Position numbers and translations under genes: made by a program. Shown here one piece after another: positions 1 to 8,947 of a DNA stretch of 64,000 bases. Position 1 is the first letter of the stretch. Every line of letters starts with the position of its first letter. The notes below the pieces were generated by a model. That model was not told where the DNA came from and ran no database searches. It worked only from the letters and a program-made list of their open reading frames with translations. Where the stretch lies: positions 39,143 to 103,142 of the forward strand of contig JAMXFF010000025.1 of NCBI GenBank assembly GCA_025370845.1, written 5' to 3'. Source of the stretch: Laspinema palackyanum D2a. GTDB lineage: Bacteria; Cyanobacteriota; Cyanobacteriia; Cyanobacteriales; Laspinemataceae.

Positions 1-175
1 GATTAACCCCTTTAGATAGAGGTCACCTTTGCCCTAATCAAGATAAATTAGAGAAACATTGATAACTGTAATCATAAATCGACCCATCAATTCAGCCTAT
101 ATTCGGAACCGAATAATCTCAGCCTAGAATCTTAACAGACAACTAAACACCCATCCCAGCCGAAGAGGTCCAATT

Positions 176-517
176 ATGAATCCTGAATCCAATCGCCCGC
201 CGGAATTTCTCTCAGAAGAGGGAGACAATAATTTACTGTGGGACTACTTACAATCCTTGAGTCCGGAAGCCGTTTCCCAACTCTCTCGGCCGAGTTCCTC
301 GGATGTGTTTCAAGTCATGGAACGCAACATCATCGGCTTGTTAGGAAATCTTCCCCCGGAACACTTTGGCGTGACGATTACCACCAGTCGCGAACATCTC
401 GGACGAATTTTAGCCTCAGCGATGATTAGTGGCTATTTTCTCCGCAATGCCGAACAACGCATGGCTTTTGAAAACTCCTTACAATTTACCGAAGCTCATC
501 CTAAAATTCATGAGTAA
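176..517 (+). CDS. DUF760 family protein
   Basis: 113-residue soluble protein. The block TSREHLGRILASAM followed by SGYFLRNAEQRMAFE (residues about 70-100) is the recognisable core of the DUF760 family, found in cyanobacteria and plastids and of unclear biochemical function. There is no signal peptide or membrane segment. The ATG is preceded by a GAGG-type ribosome binding site nine bases upstream. The gene stands alone, 20 bp before mutY on the same strand, so the two may be co-transcribed. Assignment to the family is firm; a molecular role cannot be given from sequence. Confidence 0.85.
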   Translation: MNPESNRPPEFLSEEGDNNLLWDYLQSLSPEAVSQLSRPSSSDVFQVMERNIIGLLGNLPPEHFGVTITTSREHLGRILASAMISGYFLRNAEQRMAFENSLQFTEAHPKIHE

Positions 518-537
518 ATCGAGTATTAAGTCGTAGG

Positions 538-1695
538 GTGGAGTTGAAAAAATTACATCAAAACCAGAGTGTCACTCGAACTTCGGCAGGCTCATCCCAG
601 AGTTTGCCGAATTTTGCTATCTTACACCTGCGGGACTCTCTGCTGAGTTGGTATGCCCAAGAAGGACGAGATTTACCTTGGCGTCACCACCGGGATCCCT
701 ATCCAATTTGGATCTCGGAAATTATGTTACAGCAGACCCAAGTTAAAACGGTTATCCCCTATTATCATCGCTGGTTGGAGCGCTTTCCAACGGTCGCCGG
801 TTTGGCAGAATCTAGTCAGCAGGATGTGCTCAAATTGTGGCAAGGGTTGGGATATTATGCTCGTGCACGCAATTTACACGCCGGTGCTCAGGCGATCGTT
901 CAGGACTATGGAGGCAGATTTCCCAGGACCCTAGAAGCGGCGCTGGCGTTACCGGGAATTGGTCGAACTACCGCAGGAGGAATCCTCAGTGCGGCGTTTA
1001 ATTTACCCCTGCCGATTCTTGATGGGAATGTGAAGCGGATTTTCGCTAGACTCATAGGATTGCAGGTGCCACCGGCAAAGGCGATGAAGCTGTTATGGCA
1101 ATGTTCAGAAGTCTTGCTAGATCCTGAAAATCCTCGGGATTTTAATCAGGCTTTGATGGATTTGGGGGCGACTCTATGCACTCCCAAGGCTCCTGAGTGC
1201 AATCGCTGTCCTTGGATGGCTCACTGTCAGGCTTATCATTTACATATTCAGGCTGATTTACCCATGCGTGAAACCTCTAGTCCCCTCCCCCATAAACAAA
1301 TTGGTGTAGCCGTGATTTGGAATGATCGAGGGGAGATTTTGATTGATCGGCGACGGCAGGACGGACTCCTCGGGGGGTTATGGGAATTTCCGGGAGGGAA
1401 AATTGAACCCGGAGAAACGGTGTCTGATTGTATTCACCGAGAAATTCGGGAGGAGTTGGCGATCGCGGTGGAAGTAGGTGCACAACTGATTACGCTAGAA
1501 CACGCTTATACCCATTTTCGGGTGACTTTAACGGTTCATCATTGTCGTCATGTTGCCGGGGAACCACAACCTTTGGAATCCGATGAAGTGCGCTGGGTGC
1601 GATTAGATGAAATCGACCAGTTTCCGTTTCCTAAAGCGAATGTCAAGATTATTGAGGCGCTCCGTCAGTCCCCCAATTCTTCATTTCAGCCGTAG
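538..1695 (+). CDS. mutY: A/G-specific adenine glycosylase MutY
   Basis: 385 residues. MutY removes adenine mispaired with 8-oxoguanine in base excision repair. The helix-hairpin-helix glycosylase fold occupies roughly residues 30-230, with the catalytic Glu61 in SEIMLQQTQV and Asp162 in ILDGNVKRIF. The [4Fe-4S] cluster cysteines are C214, C221, C224 and C230 (C-x6-C-x2-C-x5-C). A C-terminal Nudix-like domain (about 265-375), used by MutY to recognise 8-oxoG, carries a nearly complete Nudix box starting at GGKIEPGE. The start is a GTG just after the DUF760 gene; a short non-conserved N-terminal tail precedes the domain, so the true start could be slightly downstream. Confidence 0.95.
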   Translation: MELKKLHQNQSVTRTSAGSSQSLPNFAILHLRDSLLSWYAQEGRDLPWRHHRDPYPIWISEIMLQQTQVKTVIPYYHRWLERFPTVAGLAESSQQDVLKLWQGLGYYARARNLHAGAQAIVQDYGGRFPRTLEAALALPGIGRTTAGGILSAAFNLPLPILDGNVKRIFARLIGLQVPPAKAMKLLWQCSEVLLDPENPRDFNQALMDLGATLCTPKAPECNRCPWMAHCQAYHLHIQADLPMRETSSPLPHKQIGVAVIWNDRGEILIDRRRQDGLLGGLWEFPGGKIEPGETVSDCIHREIREELAIAVEVGAQLITLEHAYTHFRVTLTVHHCRHVAGEPQPLESDEVRWVRLDEIDQFPFPKANVKIIEALRQSPNSSFQP

Positions 1696-1739
1696 CCAGA
1701 ACCCAAATCAGCTAAGGCATTAAGTTAGGGTTTTAGGGT

Positions 1740-1766
1740 AGAGATGCACCCAATGGGTGCGTCTCT
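1740..1766. terminator. Hairpin between convergent mutY and ABC gene
   Basis: Inverted repeat with 12-bp arms (one G-T wobble) and a 3-base loop AAT: 1740-1751 pairs with 1755-1766. It lies between two convergent genes and could end transcription in both directions, but there is no strong T-tract. The arm containing TGCACCC-AAT-GGGTGC resembles a common dispersed cyanobacterial palindrome, so it may be a repeat rather than a dedicated terminator. Confidence 0.45.
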
Positions 1767-1832
1767 CCGGTGGAATGTTCGGGGTTGAATTGAGGGAGTT
1801 AGCACATTCACCATTGCGGGGGAAAAGGGTGG

Positions 1833-3845
1833 TTAATTTTCGAGTTTAGACCGTTTTTCCATATATTCTAAAGTGTTGAGCAAGCGAATTGCTGAGTCGT
1901 AGGATTCGTGGGTTAGTTCTCGGAGTTCTTGGGGAGAGTCTACGACATCATCTACGATTAATCGCAAAAATCCAATCATGGGATTGAGGCGAGTCCGAAT
2001 TTCGTAGGAGGTGTTGATTAAGGTTTCGCTGCGCGCTTTTTTCACCAAGTCTTGGGTGTCTAGGGAGAACTGCATGGAGTAGAGTTTGGCATAATATCCG
2101 CCTTTACTTAAGAGTTCTTCATGGGTTCCGGTTTCGACGACTTGGCCTTTGTCTAATACGGCAATTTTATCGGCATTTTTGACCGTGGACAAACGGTGAG
2201 CAATTACCAGGGTAGTGCGATCGCGACTGAGGCGTTCGATCGCCTGTTGGACGAGATGTTCGGAAACGGTATCCAGGGCGCTGGTGGCTTCGTCTAGGAT
2301 TAAGATATCGGGATTATGAAGTAAGGCACGGGCGATCGCAATCCGTTGTCGTTGTCCTCCCGAGAGCAGAATTCCGCGATCGCCTAGGGGGGTCTCAATT
2401 CCTTCCGGGAGGTTCATAATGAATTCGTAGGCATTCGCCAGTTTTGCCGCTTCTATCACCTCTTCATCCGTGGCATCGGGACGTCCATAGGCGATATTAT
2501 TTCGCACCGAATCGTTGAATAAAAAGGTATCCTGACTGACGATGCCCATTGATTTTCGCAGCGATCGGACATCAAACTCGCGCAAGTCTTTCCCATCAAT
2601 GGTGATCCGTCCCTCTGTGGTATCGTAAAATCTCGGGAGCAAATCCGCTAAGGTCGATTTTCCCGCCCCGGACCCCCCAACCAAGGCCAAGGTTGCCCCT
2701 TTGGGTAACCATAAATCCACATCTTTGAGTACCAGATCTTTATGTCCAGGATAGGAAAAAGATAGGTTTTCAAAGTGAATTCCCTCTTGTAATTTTTGGT
2801 AGGGTTCGGTCCCATCCTTCATTAAGGGTTTATCATCTAACCGCAAAAATTCACTGACAATTATGGTGCTAGGAATTACATTAGCAAATTCACTCCTGCT
2901 ATTATTTAATTGCCCAATCATGGGTACCACTCTTGACAGAACAAACAAATAGGTTAGTAAGACGGTTGATAGGGTATCTATCTGATTAGCAAATATCACT
3001 CTACCCGCGAAAATAATAGCCAAAATCACCAACAAACCACTCAGCTCATTCATCGGTCCAATAATTGAGTAGTTCACTTGGGATTGCATGTCGGCGTTTT
3101 CTCGGGCCTCAATTAGTTTTTGAATTTTTTCATACTCGGGTTTTTCTTGTCCAGTAGATTTGACCAGACGAATTCCATTTAATACTTCAATTAATGCCCC
3201 ACTATAGGCCCGGGATTTTTCTGACAGAATCCTCCCATAATCCTTAGAACGGCGGATGACAAACTGAGAAAGGAATGGGACGAGCATTAACAAAAGAGTA
3301 GAGACAATGGTGAGCTGCCAAGAAATTAAAATCAGAATCCCCAGAAAGATTAAAACCGTCATCGCGTTGGTCAGAGTCCGAATCCCAATCTTAATCGCGC
3401 TCGAACATCGCCCAACCTCTTGGTTTACATAATTAAGAATATCCCCCAATTTGGTCTTAGAATAGTAGTCAATATCTATATCCAGCAGTAATTTTATGGC
3501 ATTCAAACGCAAATCTCTGACCAGCAATCGGGATAAATGAGCCGATGCCAATTGATTTGAAACTAAAGCTAAATTTTTCAAGATGATCAGCAATAAAATC
3601 ACTGCCATCATCACCCCTATTTGATATTTTGGATCAACGTTATCTATGAGGCCAAGGGCTCTGCCAACAATCGGTGGGCCTTTTTGAAACTCGACTTCCT
3701 GCCCCAAAAAGGCTAAGACCACGGGAATGAGCAGGGTCATGCTAACTCCATTGAACAAAGCTCCTGACCACCCCAGAAAAATAGTCAGGGCAATCCACCA
3801 GGGCTGTTTTTTAGCATATTGGAGAAGAAATTGAGTGGGAGACAT
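1833..3845 (-). CDS. ABC exporter (permease-ATPase) with HisKA-like C-terminal tail
   Basis: 670 residues: half-transporter of the MsbA/HepA exporter type, expected in the plasma membrane as a dimer. Residues about 15-310 hold six membrane helices; the ATPase has Walker A GGSGAGKST (near K396), signature LSGGQRQR, Walker B LILDEATSALD and the H-loop HRLST. Family exporters usually end shortly after the ATPase (about 580-610 residues); here 60-70 extra residues resemble the dimerisation/H-box helix pair of histidine kinases, around SYEIRTRLNP, with Tyr614 where the phospho-accepting His would be. An AGGAAA ribosome site precedes the ATG by eight bases. Substrate unknown; a glycolipid or polysaccharide is plausible given the nearby glycosyltransferases. 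Confidence 0.9.
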   Translation of the reverse strand: MSPTQFLLQYAKKQPWWIALTIFLGWSGALFNGVSMTLLIPVVLAFLGQEVEFQKGPPIVGRALGLIDNVDPKYQIGVMMAVILLLIILKNLALVSNQLASAHLSRLLVRDLRLNAIKLLLDIDIDYYSKTKLGDILNYVNQEVGRCSSAIKIGIRTLTNAMTVLIFLGILILISWQLTIVSTLLLMLVPFLSQFVIRRSKDYGRILSEKSRAYSGALIEVLNGIRLVKSTGQEKPEYEKIQKLIEARENADMQSQVNYSIIGPMNELSGLLVILAIIFAGRVIFANQIDTLSTVLLTYLFVLSRVVPMIGQLNNSRSEFANVIPSTIIVSEFLRLDDKPLMKDGTEPYQKLQEGIHFENLSFSYPGHKDLVLKDVDLWLPKGATLALVGGSGAGKSTLADLLPRFYDTTEGRITIDGKDLREFDVRSLRKSMGIVSQDTFLFNDSVRNNIAYGRPDATDEEVIEAAKLANAYEFIMNLPEGIETPLGDRGILLSGGQRQRIAIARALLHNPDILILDEATSALDTVSEHLVQQAIERLSRDRTTLVIAHRLSTVKNADKIAVLDKGQVVETGTHEELLSKGGYYAKLYSMQFSLDTQDLVKKARSETLINTSYEIRTRLNPMIGFLRLIVDDVVDSPQELRELTHESYDSAIRLLNTLEYMEKRSKLEN

Positions 3846-4576
3846 TGTGTATTTCCTGTCTGGGTAGCTGGCACGTAAACTGATTTAATCGACGGAGTGG
3901 CTGAAGTGAAACGATTTTCTATAATAGATTACCAAATTATTGATTGGGTTGACTGAGCGCGCTGTCAGTTTCCAGACTTTTAGTTAGACTCAGAACGAAA
4001 ATTCAGCCGAATCATAATATTCTCTCTATCGCGCGTACCCCTTTAATCGTTCAATGGACATCATCAACGCACATCATGGCTGAAAGCGAGAAACAGACCA
4101 ATCCGGTGAACGGTGCATCTTAAATTTGAGTGAGTGGACGAACTATAGCTCCCTCAAAAGATCCGATGGCTGTCAGGGGTGCTGGGGTGTTGACCCAGAA
4201 AACCCGCCTACTAGGAGTGAATAGAACCTGTCCCTGAGATGGCGATCGCCCTTCCAATGATTGACGCTCCTGGATCCCGACTCCCATGAGGCGGTGCAGC
4301 CCCAGAAAATCTATTGGCTATGATTTTACTATAACCTCCGCAGCGCCAACTCAGTTAGGCCACTTTCCGGCTACAATCGCCCGTTGCACAAAAGAGTAAC
4401 CGCCAAGTGACTTGGAGGCGATCGGGTTGGAGAGTGTTCTCTATGCTTTGCCTACCCCTCCTCGATTCTGTCCTTGACAGTTTATTAAGATCAAGCCGGT
4501 TTAACGTGAGGCTGATTATCAATAACATCTGACTTGCGGATTGGGCTCAAAGCCCTGACTCCTGAGTAGATAGCAA
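3846..4576. other. Intergenic region upstream of the ABC exporter
   Basis: About 730 bp without a convincing gene. It should contain the leftward promoter of the ABC exporter. Near its right end an 11-bp arm at 4495-4505 is repeated inverted at 4584-4594 (GCCGGTTTAAC / GTTAAACCGGC), 78 bp apart. I see no RNA gene. Confidence 0.5.
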
Positions 4577-4810
4577 TTAGCAAGTTAAACCGGCAAATTT
4601 CCGCTTATAGGTAACTCGGGTATCGAAAGAGCTATGAGAGCAAGCAAGCCAAGAACCGGGGTTTCCAAACTTCATTGGGAAATTATTTGTGGAGTGTGGA
4701 GATAATATCAAAACTACCGATTTTTCCTGTTTACTGTACCAAGGCCCTAAAGTCAAATAATGAACTTTTACATCGGCTCCCCAATCATTACCGTAAATCT
4801 TTACAATCAT
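4577..4810 (-). CDS. Small hypothetical protein, possibly truncated
   Basis: 77 codons starting MIVKIYGNDWGADVKV. I do not recognise it. In favour of a real gene: a good AAAGGA ribosome site six bases before the ATG and a plausible first half. Against: the second half runs through a copy of a dispersed repeat (the AAGAACCGGGGTTTCC motif at 4650-4665), and the stop sits in the inverted repeat ending at 4594. The most economical reading is a small gene whose 3' part has been replaced or extended by repeat DNA. Confidence 0.3.
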   Translation of the reverse strand: MIVKIYGNDWGADVKVHYLTLGPWYSKQEKSVVLILSPHSTNNFPMKFGNPGSWLACSHSSFDTRVTYKRKFAGLTC

Positions 4811-4948
4811 ATTCAGTCCTTTTCTCTTTTTAATAAATGTATTTTAAATAAAAATACTCTTCTAAGATAATTACTTTATCAGTAAAAAAAAATGTAATTT
4901 TTGTGTTTTGGAATTGCCAGTAAACAGGGGGTCCCTAGCTGTTTTATT

Positions 4949-5060
4949 ATATAGAGCAGTCCTAAATCAGTTGGAGAAGACGATGGCGGCCCCCAACCGT
5001 TGGCGGCCCAGAACGGGAGAGGGGAGAAGAAAATGTTATAAATCATTTAGGACTGCTATA
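4949..5060. mobile_element. MITE-like inverted-repeat element
   Basis: Terminal inverted repeats: the left arm at 4949-4966 contains AGCAGTCCTAAAT and the right arm at 5044-5060 contains ATTTAGGACTGCT, with TATA at both outer ends. About 112 bp in total with a GC-rich interior, in AT-rich surroundings. It has no coding capacity of its own. A related-looking element lies at 36072-36186. Confidence 0.55.
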
Positions 5061-5507
5061 TTCCTACAATCCCCTCCGATTCTCTCGGAAAACCCTGTTG
5101 CCTAGAGTATTGTAGCTAATCTTTAAGAAGTCATAAATCTCCTTGACAGGAATGCCTTGATACAGTTAAATTGAAAGTTAAGCTTTTTAGAAAACCTGAT
5201 GGAGCGGCTGGGTACATCCTCTCACCGTCAGTCCCTCTCCCAAATTATGGGAGAGGGACTGACGGTGAGGGCTTTTCCCAAAAAAGGATAAGGGGCGGGG
5301 GAATGAGGGCGGACTGTCCACACTCTGATGGTCCCGAGCCGCTTTGGTGATAAATTGGTCCCTAGAGCTTGACAGAAATCTCATAAATTTCCCGGATGAA
5401 TATCATTTTTTATTCTTAATCTATTTAAAATTTATCGGGTTTAACATATTTCCCTAAATTTATGGACTTAATTATTTACCCCTATTTAGCCACCCATTGA
5501 GAACCCC
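5061..5507. other. Gap before the glycosyltransferase genes
   Basis: Noncoding stretch of about 450 bp. It contains the perfect hairpin at 5221-5269 (listed separately) and an AT-rich segment from 5385 that probably includes the rightward promoter for the glycosyltransferase gene at 5508. No gene seen. Confidence 0.5.
5221..5269. repeat. Perfect 22-bp stem hairpin
   Basis: Arms 5221-5242 and 5248-5269 are exactly complementary with a 5-base loop AATTA. The arm includes GTCAGTCCCTCTCCCA. It is not followed by a clean T-run on either strand, so it is a strong cruciform or RNA hairpin rather than a standard terminator; it may be a dispersed palindromic repeat. Confidence 0.8.
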
Positions 5508-6668
5508 ATGAATCAAACCCAAAACCATTTTAAAACGATCGCAGTCTGGCATCCTTATTTTTTGGGGGGAGGCGCGGAATCTGTCAGCTTATGGATTTTG
5601 CAAGCGTTAGTCCCTTATTATAAAGTCACGCTATTTACCCTGACCCCACCGGATTTACACCAGTTAGACATTCTGTATGATACAGATTTAGCTCACCAAG
5701 AAAATCTAACGGTTAAGAGGATGCTTCCTGAGGCTCTCACTCCTCGCTTTATTGATACCTTAATAGCCAATAGCCCTCCCTTAAAATTATCGTTCCAGCA
5801 TTGGGCGGTCCGGGCATTCAAATCTATGAATACTGAGTATGATTTAGTATTCTCAACCTATAATGGGTTAGATATGGGACGAGTGGGAATTCAGTACCTC
5901 CACTGGGTTCATGTTGTTGATCCTCAACCCGATAAAAATAAAGGGTGGGCCTGGTTAATGATGAAGTTTTCGGAATTTTCGATGGACCAGCTTAAACAGA
6001 ATCAGTCCTTAGCAAACTCCTACTACACGGCTGATAGAATCAAATCAGCCTATGGCATTGAGTCTCGGGTCATCTATCCTCCAGTGATTGGGGAAGTGGA
6101 GGTCGTTCCCTGGGAGGAAAAAGAGGATGCATTTCTCTGTAGCGGTAGAATTGTGGCTCCAAAGCAGACCGATCGCGTCATTAAAATTTTACAGGGGGTG
6201 CGAGATCGCGGCTTTGATGTGAAATTACATATCACTGGAGGGGGTGGCGGCACTTATCAGCGGTCTTATGAACAGAAAATTATGCAGATTGCAGAGCAAA
6301 ATTCTGACTGGATTACAGTTTATCAAGACCTGCCCTATAAGGATTATCTCCATGTAATTGCACGCTGTCGTTATGGCCTCCATTCTAAGCCTGAACCGTT
6401 TGGAATCTCTATTGCAGAAATGGTGAAAGCGGGAATGATTCCCTTTGTGCGAAAAAACGGGGGACAAGTAGAAATTGTCGGGCCTCACCATAGTGAATTA
6501 CTCTTCGATCAACCCTCTGATGCCGTGGAAAAAATTGTCCAGGTTCTGACGCAACCCGCTCGCCAGAAGGCTCTACTTGAATCCTTGAAAAAACAGCAAT
6601 CCCTCTTCTCTACGGAAAAGTTTATGGCTGAAATTCAGGCGGTGGTTGCTGAATACTTCCAAAACTAA
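5508..6668 (+). CDS. GT4 family glycosyltransferase
   Basis: 386 residues with the two-Rossmann GT-B layout of group 1 (GT4) retaining glycosyltransferases. The N-terminal glycine-rich acceptor loop reads FLGGGAES (about residues 18-25); the nucleotide-sugar half begins near the CSGRIVAPKQ strand (about 210) and has the E-x7-E motif in EPFGISIAEMVKAG. It probably adds a sugar to an envelope glycan at the cytoplasmic face of the membrane. It is the first gene of a surface-sugar group with the pyruvyltransferase-like gene 34 bp downstream on the same strand and a second GT4 and galE on the opposite strand. Donor and acceptor cannot be told. Confidence 0.88.
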   Translation: MNQTQNHFKTIAVWHPYFLGGGAESVSLWILQALVPYYKVTLFTLTPPDLHQLDILYDTDLAHQENLTVKRMLPEALTPRFIDTLIANSPPLKLSFQHWAVRAFKSMNTEYDLVFSTYNGLDMGRVGIQYLHWVHVVDPQPDKNKGWAWLMMKFSEFSMDQLKQNQSLANSYYTADRIKSAYGIESRVIYPPVIGEVEVVPWEEKEDAFLCSGRIVAPKQTDRVIKILQGVRDRGFDVKLHITGGGGGTYQRSYEQKIMQIAEQNSDWITVYQDLPYKDYLHVIARCRYGLHSKPEPFGISIAEMVKAGMIPFVRKNGGQVEIVGPHHSELLFDQPSDAVEKIVQVLTQPARQKALLESLKKQQSLFSTEKFMAEIQAVVAEYFQN

Positions 6669-6702
6669 GTCTTAATCACAGATTCATATTCCATCTCAAG
6701 GA

Positions 6703-7575
6703 GTGATTGATTCAGTATCTCATCTTGTTAACTATCATGTCAGGCATTCCATTAATATCGGGGATTGGTTTTCCTCTCCCCTCCTGTACTTCGACTTTCC
6801 CGGATTCCAAACTGAAGCCAAAAATATTGACGATTTACCCCAAGAAAAACTCCAAAATCAACATCTGATTTTGGGGGGAGGGGGACTATTATTTCCTCGG
6901 TTTCTGGAAGGAATCCAGCATTTAAAAAATTATGTAGATCAAGGCAAATATATTTTCTGGGTAGTTGGACAACAAAGTTATAAAGATCCATCCCTTACTT
7001 TTGCCCAATTTGACTATAGCCCTTATGTAGAATCCGTTGATTTACTCGGAATTAGAGATTATGGAGTAGGTTTAAATTGGGTTCCCTGTGTCAGTTGTAT
7101 GCATCAGGAATTCGATCGCCCGCGAGTTCCGCAGCATGAGGTAGTCGTGTTTTCCCACAAAAAGTTTCGGATTCAAGTTCCAGGACTACCCACCCTCACG
7201 AATGAGTCAATGGATTTCCGGACTGTCCTGGATTTCTTAGGGTCTGGAGAAACCATTTTAACCAGTTCTTTTCATGGAGCCTACTGGGGAACACTTTTAG
7301 GGCGGAAAGTCATCGCTTTTCCCTTTACTAGCAAGTTTTATGGACTGAAGCATTCCCCAGTTTTCTATCCAGTTAAAAAATGGAAACAAAAAAGTTATAA
7401 ACTGTCTCTGTTTGGCAAAACGCTCTATGAATCCCGGGATCCGAATTGGTTTGAGTGCGAGATGGATGATTGGCATTCATGGCTGAGTGAAGGTCAGAGT
7501 TATCCCTCTAGTTTGCAGGAATGCCGCGATCGCAACCAGGCATTTTATCAACAAGTTCTTGATTTATTAACTTAA
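6703..7575 (+). CDS. Polysaccharide pyruvyltransferase-like protein
   Basis: 290 residues. NIGDWFSSPLLY near the N-terminus, the LILGGGGLLFPRF strand-loop (about residues 55-67) and TSSFHGAYWGTLLGRKVIAF (about 187-206) match the polysaccharide pyruvyl transferase fold, which transfers pyruvate (or related groups) to sugars of exported glycans. It follows the GT4 gene closely and is likely in the same operon. The start is unusual: the only usual start codon in the open stretch is a GTG directly abutting an AAGGA sequence, leaving no normal spacing, so the exact start is uncertain by a few codons. Confidence 0.75.
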   Translation: MIDSVSHLVNYHVRHSINIGDWFSSPLLYFDFPGFQTEAKNIDDLPQEKLQNQHLILGGGGLLFPRFLEGIQHLKNYVDQGKYIFWVVGQQSYKDPSLTFAQFDYSPYVESVDLLGIRDYGVGLNWVPCVSCMHQEFDRPRVPQHEVVVFSHKKFRIQVPGLPTLTNESMDFRTVLDFLGSGETILTSSFHGAYWGTLLGRKVIAFPFTSKFYGLKHSPVFYPVKKWKQKSYKLSLFGKTLYESRDPNWFECEMDDWHSWLSEGQSYPSSLQECRDRNQAFYQQVLDLLT

Positions 7576-7590
7576 ACCCCAGCAGATTAC

Positions 7591-7630
7591 TCCCCCATTT
7601 CGGGGATCCCTAAAACCCCGAAATGGGGGA
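7591..7630. terminator. Bidirectional terminator-like hairpin
   Basis: Perfect 15-bp stem (7591-7605 with 7616-7630, arm TCCCCCATTTCGGGG) and a 10-base loop, sitting in the 56-bp gap between two convergent genes. It is well placed to stop transcription from both sides; T-runs are short. Confidence 0.65.
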
Positions 7631-7631
7631 T

Positions 7632-8882
7632 TTACAAACGCTGAACTGACTCCGCGATCGGTGCCATCACTCCGGAGAGAATCTCTGCCATCGCTTGAAA
7701 ACTATAATATTGAACGCATCTTTCCCGAGCTTTTTGGCCGCGTTCCTGCGCGGTTTCCCAATTGTTAAAAATCTCCTCAATGGTTTGAGCAATTTGTTCG
7801 GGAGCATTCGGATCAACCAGATACCCTGTGTCAGCTAAGATCGTGGGAATATCTCCGACCCGGGTTGCTAATACGGGTTTTGCCATTGCCATACCATCGG
7901 TTAATTTGAGGGGGAATTGAGCAGCGGCAGCCGCTTCATCTCGTTGGGGAACGACGACAATATGGGCGGCGGCAACTACTTCAGGCATCTGCTGAATCGG
8001 TAAGGTGGGGAGTTTGACAATCCACCGCCCCCATTGAGCCATAAGTTGATTGTCGTAATCATCATAAGGACTACCCCCCACGATCGCCAGTCTTAAATCC
8101 GGCTGATTGAGGCGATCGAGGGCAATTAATACATCTTCTATGCCTTTATAGGGTCTCGGTGCACCGGGAAACATCAGAATTCGATATCCCGAAAGTTGAT
8201 AATGCTCTCGACTGGTTTCCGGGTCATAACGAGTCGGATCAAATAAATCGGTATCTTTACCATTGGGTAAATACACCCCGCCAAAACGCTTTTGCAAAAA
8301 CTGATTGTGCAGAGTCACTTGATCGGCCCGCCTAATCCATTTTTCCATCCATTTTAAATACAGGGGATGGTCTGGATATCGCAATTGCCCATTTTCTTTA
8401 AAAATATCCCGGCCCAATTGTTTGATACTGGGCGGGCGATATTGCCAAGCGTCACCCCCATGCCAACTCAGTTCCCAATCATCAATATCTAAAAGGACGG
8501 GCCGACGAGTTTTCATCTGATTTAATAAAGCCAAACCAAAACTACTGGGCTTCGGTTTATAGGCATAAATAATATCTCCCGTCATTTGATTCATCAGGGA
8601 AGTAGCTGATTGAATAAACTGGGGATATTTTTTACCGGGAACGGTAATAATAGGGATGCCTTCAAAAGAAGCTTTGACGTTGGATTCGTCGTCAAATACA
8701 AATCCGAGAATTTCTACCTCATAGTTGAGGCGCTTGAGCACTTGACTGAGTAAAAACGGGCGAACCCCACCGCCGCCCCACCGTCCAGCCCCTTTTTTAG
8801 AAAGGTCACTAACCAGAACAGAAATTTTAGGTTTGGCGGTGGGGTTCTGCAAGGTTTCTCCGGATTTGTTTTGACGATTCAT
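7632..8882 (-). CDS. GT4 family glycosyltransferase
   Basis: 416 residues, GT-B fold. The N-terminal domain opens with KISVLVSDLSKKG and a glycine-rich RWGGGGVRPF loop; the second half has the ILMFPGAPRPYKG strand (about residue 235) and a donor-site helix, FPLKLTDGMAMAKPVLATRV, in which the usual first Glu of E-x7-E is altered. Likely a cytoplasmic sugar transferase for an envelope glycan. It lies upstream of nothing on its own strand except galE, 65 bp away, with which it may be co-transcribed (galE first). Specificity unknown. Confidence 0.85.
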   Translation of the reverse strand: MNRQNKSGETLQNPTAKPKISVLVSDLSKKGAGRWGGGGVRPFLLSQVLKRLNYEVEILGFVFDDESNVKASFEGIPIITVPGKKYPQFIQSATSLMNQMTGDIIYAYKPKPSSFGLALLNQMKTRRPVLLDIDDWELSWHGGDAWQYRPPSIKQLGRDIFKENGQLRYPDHPLYLKWMEKWIRRADQVTLHNQFLQKRFGGVYLPNGKDTDLFDPTRYDPETSREHYQLSGYRILMFPGAPRPYKGIEDVLIALDRLNQPDLRLAIVGGSPYDDYDNQLMAQWGRWIVKLPTLPIQQMPEVVAAAHIVVVPQRDEAAAAAQFPLKLTDGMAMAKPVLATRVGDIPTILADTGYLVDPNAPEQIAQTIEEIFNNWETAQERGQKARERCVQYYSFQAMAEILSGVMAPIAESVQRL

Positions 8883-8947
8883 CAGGGGTAATTATGTTGC
8901 CTAATCAAGTCCTAAAATCGCTTGTCAGCAATAATTTTATGGGAATT

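Noticed and set aside
4908..5105. 65-codon ORF on the plus strand
   Set aside because: It lies almost wholly within the MITE-like element at 4949-5060 and has no protein features.
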